A stretch of 45,776 nucleotides of DNA. Origin: Xenophilus sp. E41 (GTDB lineage Bacteria; Pseudomonadota; Gammaproteobacteria; Burkholderiales; Burkholderiaceae_C). The notes beneath the pieces are model-generated. The model had not been told where the DNA came from, ran no database searches, and worked only from the letters and a program-made list of their open reading frames with translations. This document shows, piece after piece, positions 1 to 7,180 of the stretch (positions are counted from its first letter, which is position 1; every line of letters starts with the position of its first letter). The stretch lies in the NCBI RefSeq assembly GCF_003671765.1, contig NZ_QPIB01000008.1, positions 509,225 to 555,000 of the forward strand. The letters are read 5' to 3'. The translations under genes were made by a program, and so were the position numbers.

Positions 1-141
1 GAGGTGGCGCTGGGCGCGACCTGGCAGCTGAGCCAGAGCACGAGCCTGTACGGCGAGCTGGGCAAGCTGTGGGCCTCGGGCGGCGATGCGCGCACCAAGA
101 GTGGCGTGAACGGCAGCCTGGGCGTGAAGGTGCGCTGGTAA
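1..141 (+). CDS. Autotransporter outer-membrane beta-barrel, C-terminal fragment
   Basis: Only the last 46 codons are inside the window; the gene enters from the left edge in frame 1 and stops with TAA at 139-141. The fragment has alternating polar and hydrophobic residues with aromatics (TWQLSQSTSLYGELGKLW) and ends in a beta-strand closing with GVKVRW. A terminal aromatic residue is the C-terminal signal recognised by the BAM machinery in type V autotransporters and other barrels. 'Autotransporter' rather than 'porin' is suggested by the LYGELGKLWASGG pattern, typical of the final barrel strands of that family. The passenger domain is outside the window, so its function is unknown. A family A repeat follows immediately and may act as its transcription terminator. 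Confidence 0.7.
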   Translation, partial: EVALGATWQLSQSTSLYGELGKLWASGGDARTKSGVNGSLGVKVRW

Positions 142-194
142 GAAGTGGCTGCGGCGCCCGCGGAATGGGCGCCGCCAGCTACGAATTCCATAGC
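142..194 (+). repeat. Family A two-hairpin repeat, copy A1
   Basis: Begins right after the stop of the upstream barrel gene. Large hairpin: GCGGCGCCC (151-159), 7-nt loop, GGGCGCCGC (167-175), a perfect 9-bp stem. Small hairpin: GCTAC (178-182), 7-nt loop, ATAGC (190-194). The lead-in AAGTGGCTGCGGCGCCCG closely matches copy A5 at 43677. The position suggests a terminator-like role, although there is no T-run. Confidence 0.7.
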
Positions 195-217
195 GTACCC
201 ACCTTTCGACGCTTTTC

Positions 218-279
218 TGCGCCGGCGCAAGATTCGTGAAGTAATTCACTGAATTTCTTCGCGGCTCTTGCGCCGGCGG
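218..279. promoter_or_regulatory. Paired palindromes upstream of the histidine kinase
   Basis: TGCGCCGGCGCA (218-229) is a perfect 12-bp palindrome, and TTGCGCCGGCG recurs at 268-278. The two form a perfect 13-bp inverted repeat (arms 220-232 and 266-278) around a 33-bp AT-richer spacer. The spacer contains GTGAA-gtaa-TTCAC (236-249). The centres are 51 bp apart, close to five helical turns. The block occupies most of the gap between the barrel gene and the kinase. It could be a double operator or a large hairpin; which of these is unknown. Confidence 0.45.
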
Positions 280-348
280 CCCGCTGCAATCGCTTTCCTG
301 GCGCAAGCGTCGGCGAGGCGCCGTGGCCGGCCCTTAGACTCGGCCGCC

Positions 349-2220
349 ATGTTCTCCCGCAGCCGTGCACGACCGGCGGCTGGCGCGACCCCCGCTCCCC
401 CGGCGCAGGCCGAGCGCGTCGAGCGGTGGATGCGGCGGCGGCTCCTGTCCTTCGCCCGAAAGACCTTCGTTCCCCACACCCTGTCGGCCCTGCTGGTCGC
501 CGCGGTGTACTGGTCGCTGACCCACCGCCGGGCCGTCTTCCTGTGGCTCGGGCTGGCCGCCGTGGCCCTGGTGGCCCGGCTTGCCGTCGCGCTGGCGAAC
601 GAGCGGCGCTTTCCCGCGGCCGACCATCCCGACGGACCGCCCGGCGGCGAAGGGCCCTACCTGGGACCGCTGCTCGCCCTCTCGGCCGTATGGGGGCTCG
701 CCCCCTTCCTGTTGCTGCCGGCGGGCGCACTGAACGTCGAACTGGCGGCGCTGCTGGGGGTGGCGTTGTGCGCCATGCTCATGGGGTCGGTGCCGGCGGT
801 GGCGCTGTGGCGCCCCGCGATCGCGGCCTGGCTGGTGCCGCTCACCACCGGCATGGCCGTGTACGGGGCCGTGCACGGCGGGCCGGCCGGCTGGTTCCTG
901 TGCCTGGGCATCCTGCTGTTCTCGACCTGGATCGCACGGCTGGCGCTGGCCCAGCGGCACATGATCGCCCACAGCGTGACCATGCAGTTCCAGATGGAAG
1001 CGCTGAGCGAGCAACTCGCCGCGCAGAAGGGCGACCTGGAGCGGCTCAACGAGGAGCGCACCCGCTTCTTCGCGTCGGCCAGCCACGACCTGCGCCAGCC
1101 GGTGCACGCGCTGGCGCTGCTGTCGGACGCGATGCGCCGCGAACTGGCCGAGCACCCGGCTCGGGCGATGGCCGAACAGGTGGGCGCCGCCACGGCGTCG
1201 GTGGGCCACCTGCTCGACGCCATGCTCGACATCTCGCGCATCGATGCCGGCACCGTGCAGGCCGTGCCCAAGCCGGTGGCGCTGGTGGATGTCTTCGCGC
1301 ACTTGTCGCAGGTCCAGGGGCCGCGCGTGGAGGCGGCGGGCCTGAGCCTGCGCGTGCAGGCCAGCGGCCACACGCTCGACACCGACGCGGCGCTGCTGCT
1401 GCGCATCCTGTCCAACCTGGTGGACAACGCCATCAAGCACGCGCCGCGGGCGCTGGGCGGTCATCGCATCCTGGTCACGGCGCGGCGCCGCGGCGCCGGC
1501 CTTCGCATCGCCGTGCGCGACGAGGGGCCGGGCGTGGCGGCGGAACACCTGCCCCGCCTGTACGAGGAGTTCTACCAGGTGGGCAACCCGGAGCGCGACG
1601 CCGCGCGCGGGCTGGGCATCGGCCTGGCCATCGTGCGCCGCCTGGCGGCGCTGCTGGGCGGGCGCACGGGCGTGCATTCGGTGCCGGGGCGGGGCAGTGC
1701 GTTCTGGATCGACCTGCCGCTGGCGACGGGGCAGGGGCCGGTCTCGGGCTTCGGCGACAGCACGCTGGCGCCGATGGTGGCCGAACCCAGCACGCCCATG
1801 CACCTGGAGCCCGTGCATTCGCACACGCACAGCCTGGAGGCGCGGCGGCCGAGCGTCCTGCTGCTGGACGACGAGCATGCGGTGGGCGATGCCATGCGCC
1901 TGTGGCTGCAGCCCTACTGCACCGCGGTGCACGCCACGCGCACCCTGGCCGAGGCGCAGGGCGTGGTGGCGCGCGAGGGCGCGGCGCTGGATGTGATGCT
2001 GGTGGACTTCCGCCTCACGGGCTCGGTCAACGGCATCGAGGCCGTGCAGCGCCTGCGCCGCGCAGCGGGGCGCCAGCTGCCGGCCATCCTGATCACCGGC
2101 GACACCGAGCCGGCACGTGTGCGCGCCGCCTACGAGAGCGGCCTGACCGTCGTGTTCAAGCCGGTGCAGCCGCAGCTGCTGGCGCAGATGCTGCAGGCGG
2201 CCGCCGCAACACCTGGCTGA
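349..2220 (+). CDS. Hybrid sensor histidine kinase with C-terminal receiver
   Basis: Predicted 623-residue inner-membrane sensor kinase. About six hydrophobic segments fill residues 45-200, with no recognisable periplasmic sensor or HAMP domain. A short coiled coil (about 215-240) leads to HisKA with SHDLRQP (phospho-acceptor H246). The ATPase domain follows: N box NLVDNAIKHAP near 356-366, DEGPGV near 391-396, GLGIGLAIV near 421-429. A separate receiver occupies about 500-620, with LLLDDE, acceptor Asp553 (LVDFRL) and conserved Lys604 (VFKPVQ). A histidine-rich linker (HLEPVHSHTH, about 485-494) joins kinase and receiver. The frame is open upstream to a TTG at 268, but that overlaps the palindromes, so ATG 349 is preferred; ATG 430 is also possible. 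No response-regulator gene is adjacent. Its 3' end overlaps the convergent dehydratase by 65 bp. Confidence 0.88.
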   Translation: MFSRSRARPAAGATPAPPAQAERVERWMRRRLLSFARKTFVPHTLSALLVAAVYWSLTHRRAVFLWLGLAAVALVARLAVALANERRFPAADHPDGPPGGEGPYLGPLLALSAVWGLAPFLLLPAGALNVELAALLGVALCAMLMGSVPAVALWRPAIAAWLVPLTTGMAVYGAVHGGPAGWFLCLGILLFSTWIARLALAQRHMIAHSVTMQFQMEALSEQLAAQKGDLERLNEERTRFFASASHDLRQPVHALALLSDAMRRELAEHPARAMAEQVGAATASVGHLLDAMLDISRIDAGTVQAVPKPVALVDVFAHLSQVQGPRVEAAGLSLRVQASGHTLDTDAALLLRILSNLVDNAIKHAPRALGGHRILVTARRRGAGLRIAVRDEGPGVAAEHLPRLYEEFYQVGNPERDAARGLGIGLAIVRRLAALLGGRTGVHSVPGRGSAFWIDLPLATGQGPVSGFGDSTLAPMVAEPSTPMHLEPVHSHTHSLEARRPSVLLLDDEHAVGDAMRLWLQPYCTAVHATRTLAEAQGVVAREGAALDVMLVDFRLTGSVNGIEAVQRLRRAAGRQLPAILITGDTEPARVRAAYESGLTVVFKPVQPQLLAQMLQAAAATPG

Positions 2221-3160
2221 AGACGTCGGCATCGACATTGCCGCCCGTGAGCGCGACGCCGATCCGGCGACCGGCCCAGCGCCCGCGCTGCTGCCAGGCC
2301 GCGGCCAGCGCCGCGGCGCCGGCGCCCTCGGCCACGTTGTGGGTGGCGCCGTAGAGCAGGCGCATCGCGCACGCCACCTCGTCGTCGGTCACGGCCACCA
2401 CGTCCTCGGCCTCGCGGCGGATCAGTTCCAGCGACTCGGGCACCGGCGTGCGGCAGGCCATGCCGTCGGCCAGCTGCGTGCTGACGGGCGCATCCAGCGG
2501 CCGGCCGGCCCGAAAGGAGTCGAGGTACGCCGTGGCGTGTGCGGACACCACGCCGACCAGCTTCGTCTTCACGCCCACGTGCGCCCGCGCCGCGGCCGCG
2601 CCGGCGAAGCCCGAGCCCAGGCCGATGGGCACGAACAGCACCTCCGGCGGCGCGTCCTTCAGCGCCTCGAAGAACTCGACATACGCCGTTGCCACGCCGC
2701 GCACCAGGTCGCGGTGGAAGGAGGGCACCCGGTGCAGGTCCTGCGTCACCGCCAGCGCCGCCGCGTGGTCGGCCGCGGCCTGGAAGTCGTCGCCGTGTTC
2801 GACCAGGGTCACGCCCAGCGCGCGCATGGCTGCGTTCTTCTCGAGCGAGTTGCCGTGCGGCACCACGATGGTCGCCGCGAGGCCGTGGCGACGCACCGCG
2901 AAACCCACCGACTGGCCGTGGTTGCCGCGCGTGGCGCTGATCACGTGGCGCACCTGCGGCTGAAGCCGCGCCAGGGCCTCGAAGTAGGTCAGGCCGCCGC
3001 GGATCTTGAAGGCGCCCGCGGGTGTGTGGTTCTCGTGCTTGACCCACACCTCGGTGCCCAGCGCCTCGGCCAGCAGCGGCCAGGCGTACTGCGGCGTGGG
3101 CGGCATCGCGGCGTAGACGGTGCGTTGCGCGTCGGCGATCTCTTCGCGGGTGAACTGCAT
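2156..3160 (-). CDS. Threonine/serine dehydratase, PLP-dependent
   Basis: A 334-residue fold-type II PLP enzyme that deaminates threonine or serine to the 2-oxo acid and ammonia. Visible motifs are HTPAGAFKIRGG (PLP lysine K52), SATRGNHGQSVG (substrate loop near 76-85) and the glycine-rich phosphate loop PIGLGSGFAG (178-187). There is no C-terminal ACT regulatory domain, so it resembles catabolic enzymes (TdcB-like) rather than biosynthetic IlvA. An ATG at 3175 overlaps the upstream lysE-like stop, but ATG 3160 has GAGGGA eight bases before it and is preferred. It is the last gene of the minus-strand cluster. The C-terminus is an alanine/proline-rich tail that runs into the 3' end of the convergent kinase gene. 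Threo-3-hydroxyaspartate or another hydroxy amino acid is an alternative substrate. Confidence 0.88.
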   Translation of the reverse strand: MQFTREEIADAQRTVYAAMPPTPQYAWPLLAEALGTEVWVKHENHTPAGAFKIRGGLTYFEALARLQPQVRHVISATRGNHGQSVGFAVRRHGLAATIVVPHGNSLEKNAAMRALGVTLVEHGDDFQAAADHAAALAVTQDLHRVPSFHRDLVRGVATAYVEFFEALKDAPPEVLFVPIGLGSGFAGAAAARAHVGVKTKLVGVVSAHATAYLDSFRAGRPLDAPVSTQLADGMACRTPVPESLELIRREAEDVVAVTDDEVACAMRLLYGATHNVAEGAGAAALAAAWQQRGRWAGRRIGVALTGGNVDADVFSQVLRRPPAASAPAAAAAPA

Positions 3161-3171
3161 CGGTGCGTCCC

Positions 3172-3804
3172 TCATTTGCGATCCGGCATGGCGATGCGCA
3201 CCGCCAGCAGGGCCAGCACGCTGCCCATCACCCAGCGCTGCGCGCGCAGCCAGGCCTCGCTGCGCGACAGCAAGGCGGTGATGCCCGCCGCGCCCATCAC
3301 CAGCGCGCAGTTCACCGCGCCGCTGATGCCGATCTGCACCACGCCCAGCTGCAGGCTCTGCAGCAGCACCGAGCCCTTCTCGGGATGCAGGAACTGCGGG
3401 AAGAAGGACAGGTAGAACATTGCGACCTTCGGGTTCAGCACGTTGGTGACGAAGCCCATGCTGAACAGCTTGCCGGGCGGGTCGTGCGGCAGGTCGCGCG
3501 CCTGGAACGGCGCGGTGCCGCCGGGGCGCACCGCCTGCCACGCGAGCCACATCAGGTAGGCCGCGCCGGCCAGCCGGATCGCGTCGAAGGCGAGGGGCAC
3601 GGCCGCCAGCAGGGCGGTGAGGCCCAGCGCCGCTGCCAGCAGGTGCACCACGAAGCCCAGCAGCACGCCGCCCAGCGAGATCAGCCCGGCCGCGCGCCCC
3701 TGGCACAGCGCGCGCGAGACGCAATAGATCATGTTCGGCCCCGGCGTGAGCACCAGCACCAGCGCGGCGAGGGAGAAGAAGAGGAGGTCGTGCACGTTCA
3801 GCAT
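3172..3804 (-). CDS. LysE/RhtB family amino-acid exporter (first copy)
   Basis: A 210-residue inner-membrane protein with about six hydrophobic helices, the usual LysE/RhtB length. The N-terminal signature VLTPGPNMIY and the later GFVTNVLNPKVAMFYLSFFPQF are hallmark motifs of the family, which exports amino acids and derivatives by proton exchange. Its start ATG (3804-3802) overlaps the stop of the upstream glyoxalase-like gene in a TGATG junction. Its stop overlaps an ATG of the dehydratase gene, so the three are almost certainly cotranscribed and coupled. The substrate cannot be read from sequence. The neighbouring threonine dehydratase makes a threonine- or homoserine-like substrate plausible, as for RhtB/RhtC. 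Confidence 0.9.
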   Translation of the reverse strand: MLNVHDLLFFSLAALVLVLTPGPNMIYCVSRALCQGRAAGLISLGGVLLGFVVHLLAAALGLTALLAAVPLAFDAIRLAGAAYLMWLAWQAVRPGGTAPFQARDLPHDPPGKLFSMGFVTNVLNPKVAMFYLSFFPQFLHPEKGSVLLQSLQLGVVQIGISGAVNCALVMGAAGITALLSRSEAWLRAQRWVMGSVLALLAVRIAMPDRK

Positions 3805-4505
3805 CAGAGTCCTTTGGATTCGAGGGTGACGGGGCCCTTGGGCGTCATGAATTGCGCCATGAAATTGGGCGCACCGGCTCTCACCGTCATCAGGTCCTTC
3901 GCGCCGACCGTTGCCAGCGCAGCCTGCAGCACCTCCGGCCGCGGGTGCGTGGCCTCCAGCGCCAGCAGGCCGAGGCCCGAAGGCGCGAAGCCATCGGCCG
4001 GATGCGCGCTGCCCCACTGGATCAGCGTCGGCAGAGCCCCGTAGAAGAGGCGCTGGCCGTCGTCGCGCACGGTGATCTGCCAGTCCAGGCGGCCCTGCGG
4101 TGTGTCGCGCGAGGCGGCCAGCACGTGGCCGCGGTCGATGTGCGTCGGCTCCGCCGCGAGCGCGTGCACGGCGGCCCGCGCATCGGGCACGCGCGCGACC
4201 CAATGCACGAGGCGCGGTCCCTCCTTGGCCAGCGCGGCCCGCAGCACCGGGTCGTCGAGGTCGAACCAGCGCCGCTGGTGGCGGGCACGCGCGGGCACGG
4301 CCGCGGGGTCGATGGCGATGATCTCGAAGTAGCAGCGCGGAAAGCGCTCGCCGCCCAGCCCCAGCAGGCGGTTGTGCGTGCCCATGAGCGGGTGCTGGCC
4401 GCCCGGTCCGGGCACGACGCCCAGCGTGGCTTCGCACCAGGCCACGCCCTCGTCGAGCGTGGCGGCGGCCACGACGAGGTGATCGATCTGCGTGGCGGGC
4501 GTCAC
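3804..4505 (-). CDS. Glyoxalase-like (VOC superfamily) protein
   Basis: A 233-residue protein starting IDHLVVAAATLDEGVAW near residue 6 and continuing with LGVVPGPGGQHPLMGTHNRL and YFEIIAIDP. This is the pattern of the 'glyoxalase-like domain' group of the vicinal oxygen chelate fold. H8 and the glutamate of the YFEII strand are likely metal ligands. The reaction is unknown; relatives include dioxygenases, lyases and isomerases. The start is GTG 4505, whose GTGA overlaps the stop of the upstream PhzF gene. The stop overlaps the next lysE-like start. This tight coupling places it in the same pathway as the PhzF protein and the exporter. Confidence 0.75.
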   Translation of the reverse strand: MTPATQIDHLVVAAATLDEGVAWCEATLGVVPGPGGQHPLMGTHNRLLGLGGERFPRCYFEIIAIDPAAVPARARHQRRWFDLDDPVLRAALAKEGPRLVHWVARVPDARAAVHALAAEPTHIDRGHVLAASRDTPQGRLDWQITVRDDGQRLFYGALPTLIQWGSAHPADGFAPSGLGLLALEATHPRPEVLQAALATVGAKDLMTVRAGAPNFMAQFMTPKGPVTLESKGL

Positions 4506-5527
4506 AGCGTGACCTGCCCTTCGATGCAGGTCACTGAATGCCCGCCGACCCACACCTGGTCGGCCGCGTCGCGTTCGATGAAGACGCGGCCGTCGCGGTC
4601 CAGGCACTGGCCCTGACCGGCCACGTAGCGCGCAGGCAGGTGGCCGTCGGCGATGAGCCATTGGGCCAGGCCGGCGTTGAGGCTGCCGGTGACCGGGTCC
4701 TCGTCGACGCCGACCGGGGCGGCGAAGGCGCGTACTTCGACATCGACCTGCGGTGCGGACGGCCGTTCTGCCACAGCAGCACTCGCCCCGCCGCCGAAAG
4801 CTCGTGCTTCCCGATTCGACTTCGCTATCAGCAATCCGCCCCCAGGCGCGTCTTCGTCGCGCCGCCCCCCGAGGGGGGCCGCCTGGCTTGGGGCGGCCCG
4901 GCGCCAGGCGGGCGGAGCAGCTTCCGCAGGCGGGACGCCGGCCACACCCACTTTTTGCCCCAATTCCCGCAGCGCCCGGTGGTCCGGCCGCAGCGACAGC
5001 ACGGCTTCGTCATCGGCCAGCAGCAGGCCCAGCCACACGGGCCCGTTGTCGAGCAGTTGCGCCGCGGTGATCTGGGCCGCTTTCAGGCCGAGCGCATTGG
5101 CGACCTTGGCCAGCAGCATCGGGCTGGGCGCGCTGCGCTTCAGGGGCGGCGCGGCGAAGGCGAGGCGCTCGCCGGCCGCATGGCCCGTCTCGCGCCGGAT
5201 CTGCACCAGCCCGGCACCGCACTGCTGTACGACGCGGCCCAGCGCCTGCGGTACGTTCCCGGCGCGTAGAAAGGCATGGCAGGTGCCCAGCGTGGGGTGC
5301 CCCGCAAAGGGTAGCTCGCCGGCGGGCGTGAAGATGCGCACGCGGTAGTCGGCCGCGGGGTCGGTGGGCGGCAGCACGAAAGTCGTTTCGGACAGGTTCG
5401 TCCAGCGCGCGAAGCGCTGCATGGCCTCGTCGGCCAGGCCCTCGGCATCGAGCACCACGGCCAGCGGGTTGCCGCGGTAGGGGGTGTCGGTGAAGACGTC
5501 GACTTGCTGGAACGGATGGGACTTCAT
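4502..5527 (-). CDS. PhzF family isomerase/epimerase with repeat-encoded insertion
   Basis: A 341-residue PhzF-fold protein (two diaminopimelate-epimerase-like halves). Visible features are GNPLAVVLDAEGL near 19-31, the catalytic glutamate in NLSETTFVLP (E47), FAGHPTLGTCHAF (74-86) and DEDPVTGSLNAGLAQW (275-290). Family members are about 280 residues. The extra length lies in one block, about residues 198-258, which is proline/alanine/glycine-rich and is encoded by the family B repeat (4754-4936). Without it the protein would be of normal length, and PhzF motifs flank it on both sides. The real function is probably isomerisation or racemisation of an amino-acid-like compound, not phenazine synthesis, as no other phz genes are present. 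Stop overlaps the downstream GTG start. Confidence 0.85.
   Translation of the reverse strand: MKSHPFQQVDVFTDTPYRGNPLAVVLDAEGLADEAMQRFARWTNLSETTFVLPPTDPAADYRVRIFTPAGELPFAGHPTLGTCHAFLRAGNVPQALGRVVQQCGAGLVQIRRETGHAAGERLAFAAPPLKRSAPSPMLLAKVANALGLKAAQITAAQLLDNGPVWLGLLLADDEAVLSLRPDHRALRELGQKVGVAGVPPAEAAPPAWRRAAPSQAAPLGGRRDEDAPGGGLLIAKSNREARAFGGGASAAVAERPSAPQVDVEVRAFAAPVGVDEDPVTGSLNAGLAQWLIADGHLPARYVAGQGQCLDRDGRVFIERDAADQVWVGGHSVTCIEGQVTL
4862..4915. repeat. Family B palindromic repeat, copy B1 (inside PhzF gene)
   Basis: Core palindrome CCCCCC-GA-GGGGGG (4865-4878) followed by GCCGCCTGGCTTGGGGCGGC and CCGGCGCCAGGCGG. It shares the 14-mer GCCCCCCGAGGGGG with copy B3. It lies within about 183 bp (4754-4936) that look inserted in frame in the PhzF gene. 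The outer limits of the element are not certain. Confidence 0.6.
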
Positions 5528-5559
5528 TTTTCGAGTGGCCGCGGAGCAGGCCGGACGTG

Positions 5560-5650
5560 GACATCCGCGGAACTGGCTTTGCCAGGCCGCTGGATGTGCC
5601 CCCTTGAGGGGGTTGGCGTAGCGGAACGAAGTCCGCGAAGACGGGGGGTG
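5560..5650. repeat. Family B palindromic repeat, copy B2 (intergenic)
   Basis: This 124-bp gap (5528-5651) between the GST and PhzF genes is filled by small hairpins. They include CTGGC-TTT-GCCAG (about 5573-5585), CCCCC-TTGA-GGGGG (5599-5612) and GCGGA-acgaag-TCCGC, ending near a GGGGGG tract. The CCCCC...GGGGG core relates it to B1 and B3, although the loop (TTGA) and flanks differ, so it may be a subfamily. It would be transcribed between two minus-strand genes and could be processed or could attenuate the downstream gene. Confidence 0.5.
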
Positions 5651-5651
5651 T

Positions 5652-6293
5652 TCATTCGAGCGGTAGGTCGAGCACGCCGCGCGCGCCGGGGCGCTGCAGC
5701 ATCTGCGCGAACCAGCGCTCGAGGTTCGGCCAGCTCGGGCGCCGGTAGTCGGCCGCCGGCAGGCCGAACCAGCGGTGCACCTCGCAGCCGATCGGGATGT
5801 CGGCCATGGTGAAGCGCTCGCCGGTCATGAAGCTGCGCGTGGCCAGGTGCGCATCGAGCAGCGCGAAGAGTGGCTCCGTGGCGCGCATCGATTCCTCGAT
5901 GACGGCCGCATCGCGCTGCTCCGGCGCCACGCGCACCAGTTGCACGAAGGCGCCGCCGCTGGCGCGATTCAGCGTGGTCTGCTGCCAGTCCATCCAGCGC
6001 TCGGCGTCGAAGCGCTCGGGCAACTGCTCGGGGTACATCTGGTAGGTCCAGTGCTTCGCGCAGAGGTAGCGCACGATGACGTTCGATTCCCATAGCACCA
6101 CGCGGGCGTCGCCTTCGCCGTCGTCGATGGTCGGCACCATCGCGTTCGGATTCATGGCCCGGTACTCCTCGGACTGGACGATGCCGAACTTGCCGCCGGC
6201 CTCGGTGCGCTGGAAGTCGAGCCCGAGTTCCTGCGCGCACCACACCACCTTGCGCACGTTGATCGAGCTGATGCGGCCCCAGATGTTGAGCAT
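5652..6293 (-). CDS. Glutathione S-transferase
   Basis: A 213-residue cytosolic GST. The N-terminal thioredoxin-like domain (about 1-85) has WGRISSINVRKVVWCAQELG at the start, with the active-site serine/asparagine region near S9-N12. It continues through MVPTIDDG (the cis-proline site) and LWESNVIVRYL, the glutathione-binding E-S pair. The helical C-terminal domain contains FTMADIPIGCEVHRW, the GST N-capping box. It likely conjugates glutathione to an electrophile or performs glutathione-dependent isomerisation or peroxidase chemistry. Start ATG 6293 follows an AAGGAA-type ribosome-binding site. It lies 23 bp downstream of the second PhzF gene in the same direction and is probably cotranscribed with it. 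Confidence 0.9.
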   Translation of the reverse strand: MLNIWGRISSINVRKVVWCAQELGLDFQRTEAGGKFGIVQSEEYRAMNPNAMVPTIDDGEGDARVVLWESNVIVRYLCAKHWTYQMYPEQLPERFDAERWMDWQQTTLNRASGGAFVQLVRVAPEQRDAAVIEESMRATEPLFALLDAHLATRSFMTGERFTMADIPIGCEVHRWFGLPAADYRRPSWPNLERWFAQMLQRPGARGVLDLPLE

Positions 6294-6316
6294 GTCGTGT
6301 GTTCCTTGAAGTGCTG

Positions 6317-7153
6317 TCAGGCCGAGATCATGCGCGCGGTGCCCGACACGCGCACGGACGCCCCAGGCTCTGGGGCGATGTCGACGTGCAGCCGGCAGAC
6401 GACGCCCATGTCCTCGCCCTGCACGATGTCGATCGCGCCGCCGTGCGGCCATCCGAGGTCGCGCAGATACCCGCCCAGCGCCGCGGCAGCCGCGCCCGTT
6501 GCCGGGTCCTCGTACACGCCGCCGCCGGCGAAGGGGTTGCGGGCGTGGAAGCTGCGCTCGCCCTCGGCATGCACGAGCGCGATGGTCGCCAGGCCGGCGC
6601 GCTGCATCAGCTCGCGGCCGGCGTCGAAGTCGTAGCGCATCGCGGCCAGCGCGGCGCGGCTGCGCAGGGCCAGCACGAAGTGGTCGGCGCCGCCGTGCGC
6701 GAGGGCCGGCGGCAGGCGCGGGTCGAGCTCGTCCTCGCTCAGGCCGAAGAGCGCCAACGCCTCGGCCCGCAGCGCCGGTGCGAGCGGCTCGCTGCGCGTG
6801 GGCGGCGATTGCAGCGCGGCGTTCACCAGCACCCCCTCGCGCCGGCCCGCGACGGTGATGCGCGCATGGTTGATGGCGAGCTCGAACACGCCGTCGCCCT
6901 GGGCACGCGCCAGCGCGGCACCGAGCGCGATGGTCGCGTGGCCGCAGAAGGGCACCTCGGCCGCAGGCGAGAAGTAGCGCACGCGCCAGCCGCCGCCGGG
7001 CTGCGGCGCGGCGAACACGCTTTCGGAATAGCCGAGCTCGGTCGCGAGCTGCTGCATCCGGTCGTCGGGCGGCAGGCTGTCGCCGATCACCACGCCGGCG
7101 GGGTTGCCGCCGCGCGGACCGTCGGAGAAGGCGGCGATGTGCTGGACGTTCAT
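6317..7153 (-). CDS. PhzF family isomerase/epimerase (second copy)
   Basis: A 278-residue PhzF protein of normal family length. The N-terminus carries GGNPAGVVIGDSL (15-27) and the catalytic glutamate in LGYSESVFA (E44). VPFCGHATIALGAAL follows, and the second half has FAGGGVYEDPATGAAAAALG. It differs strongly from the other PhzF protein in this cluster, so the two are paralogues from different subfamilies rather than a recent duplication. It lies 27 bp after the second lysE-like gene. The pairing of an exporter with a PhzF isomerase occurs twice in this cluster, which hints that the substrates are amino acids or related acids. The exact reaction is unknown. Confidence 0.85.
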   Translation of the reverse strand: MNVQHIAAFSDGPRGGNPAGVVIGDSLPPDDRMQQLATELGYSESVFAAPQPGGGWRVRYFSPAAEVPFCGHATIALGAALARAQGDGVFELAINHARITVAGRREGVLVNAALQSPPTRSEPLAPALRAEALALFGLSEDELDPRLPPALAHGGADHFVLALRSRAALAAMRYDFDAGRELMQRAGLATIALVHAEGERSFHARNPFAGGGVYEDPATGAAAAALGGYLRDLGWPHGGAIDIVQGEDMGVVCRLHVDIAPEPGASVRVSGTARMISA

Positions 7154-7180
7154 GCTTCGATCAAAAGAAAAAGGACAAGC

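Noticed and set aside
268-348. TTG start that would extend the histidine kinase by 27 residues
   Set aside because: It lies inside the paired palindromes and adds a basic, non-hydrophobic leader; ATG 349 is more natural.
4828-4840. CTATCAGCAAT in the PhzF insertion as a family A remnant
   Set aside because: No inverted partner and no GC hairpin of the family; only the family B core is convincing there.
4502-7153. Phenazine biosynthesis, suggested by two PhzF proteins
   Set aside because: No phzA, B, C, D, E or G genes are present; PhzF-fold proteins are widespread isomerases.
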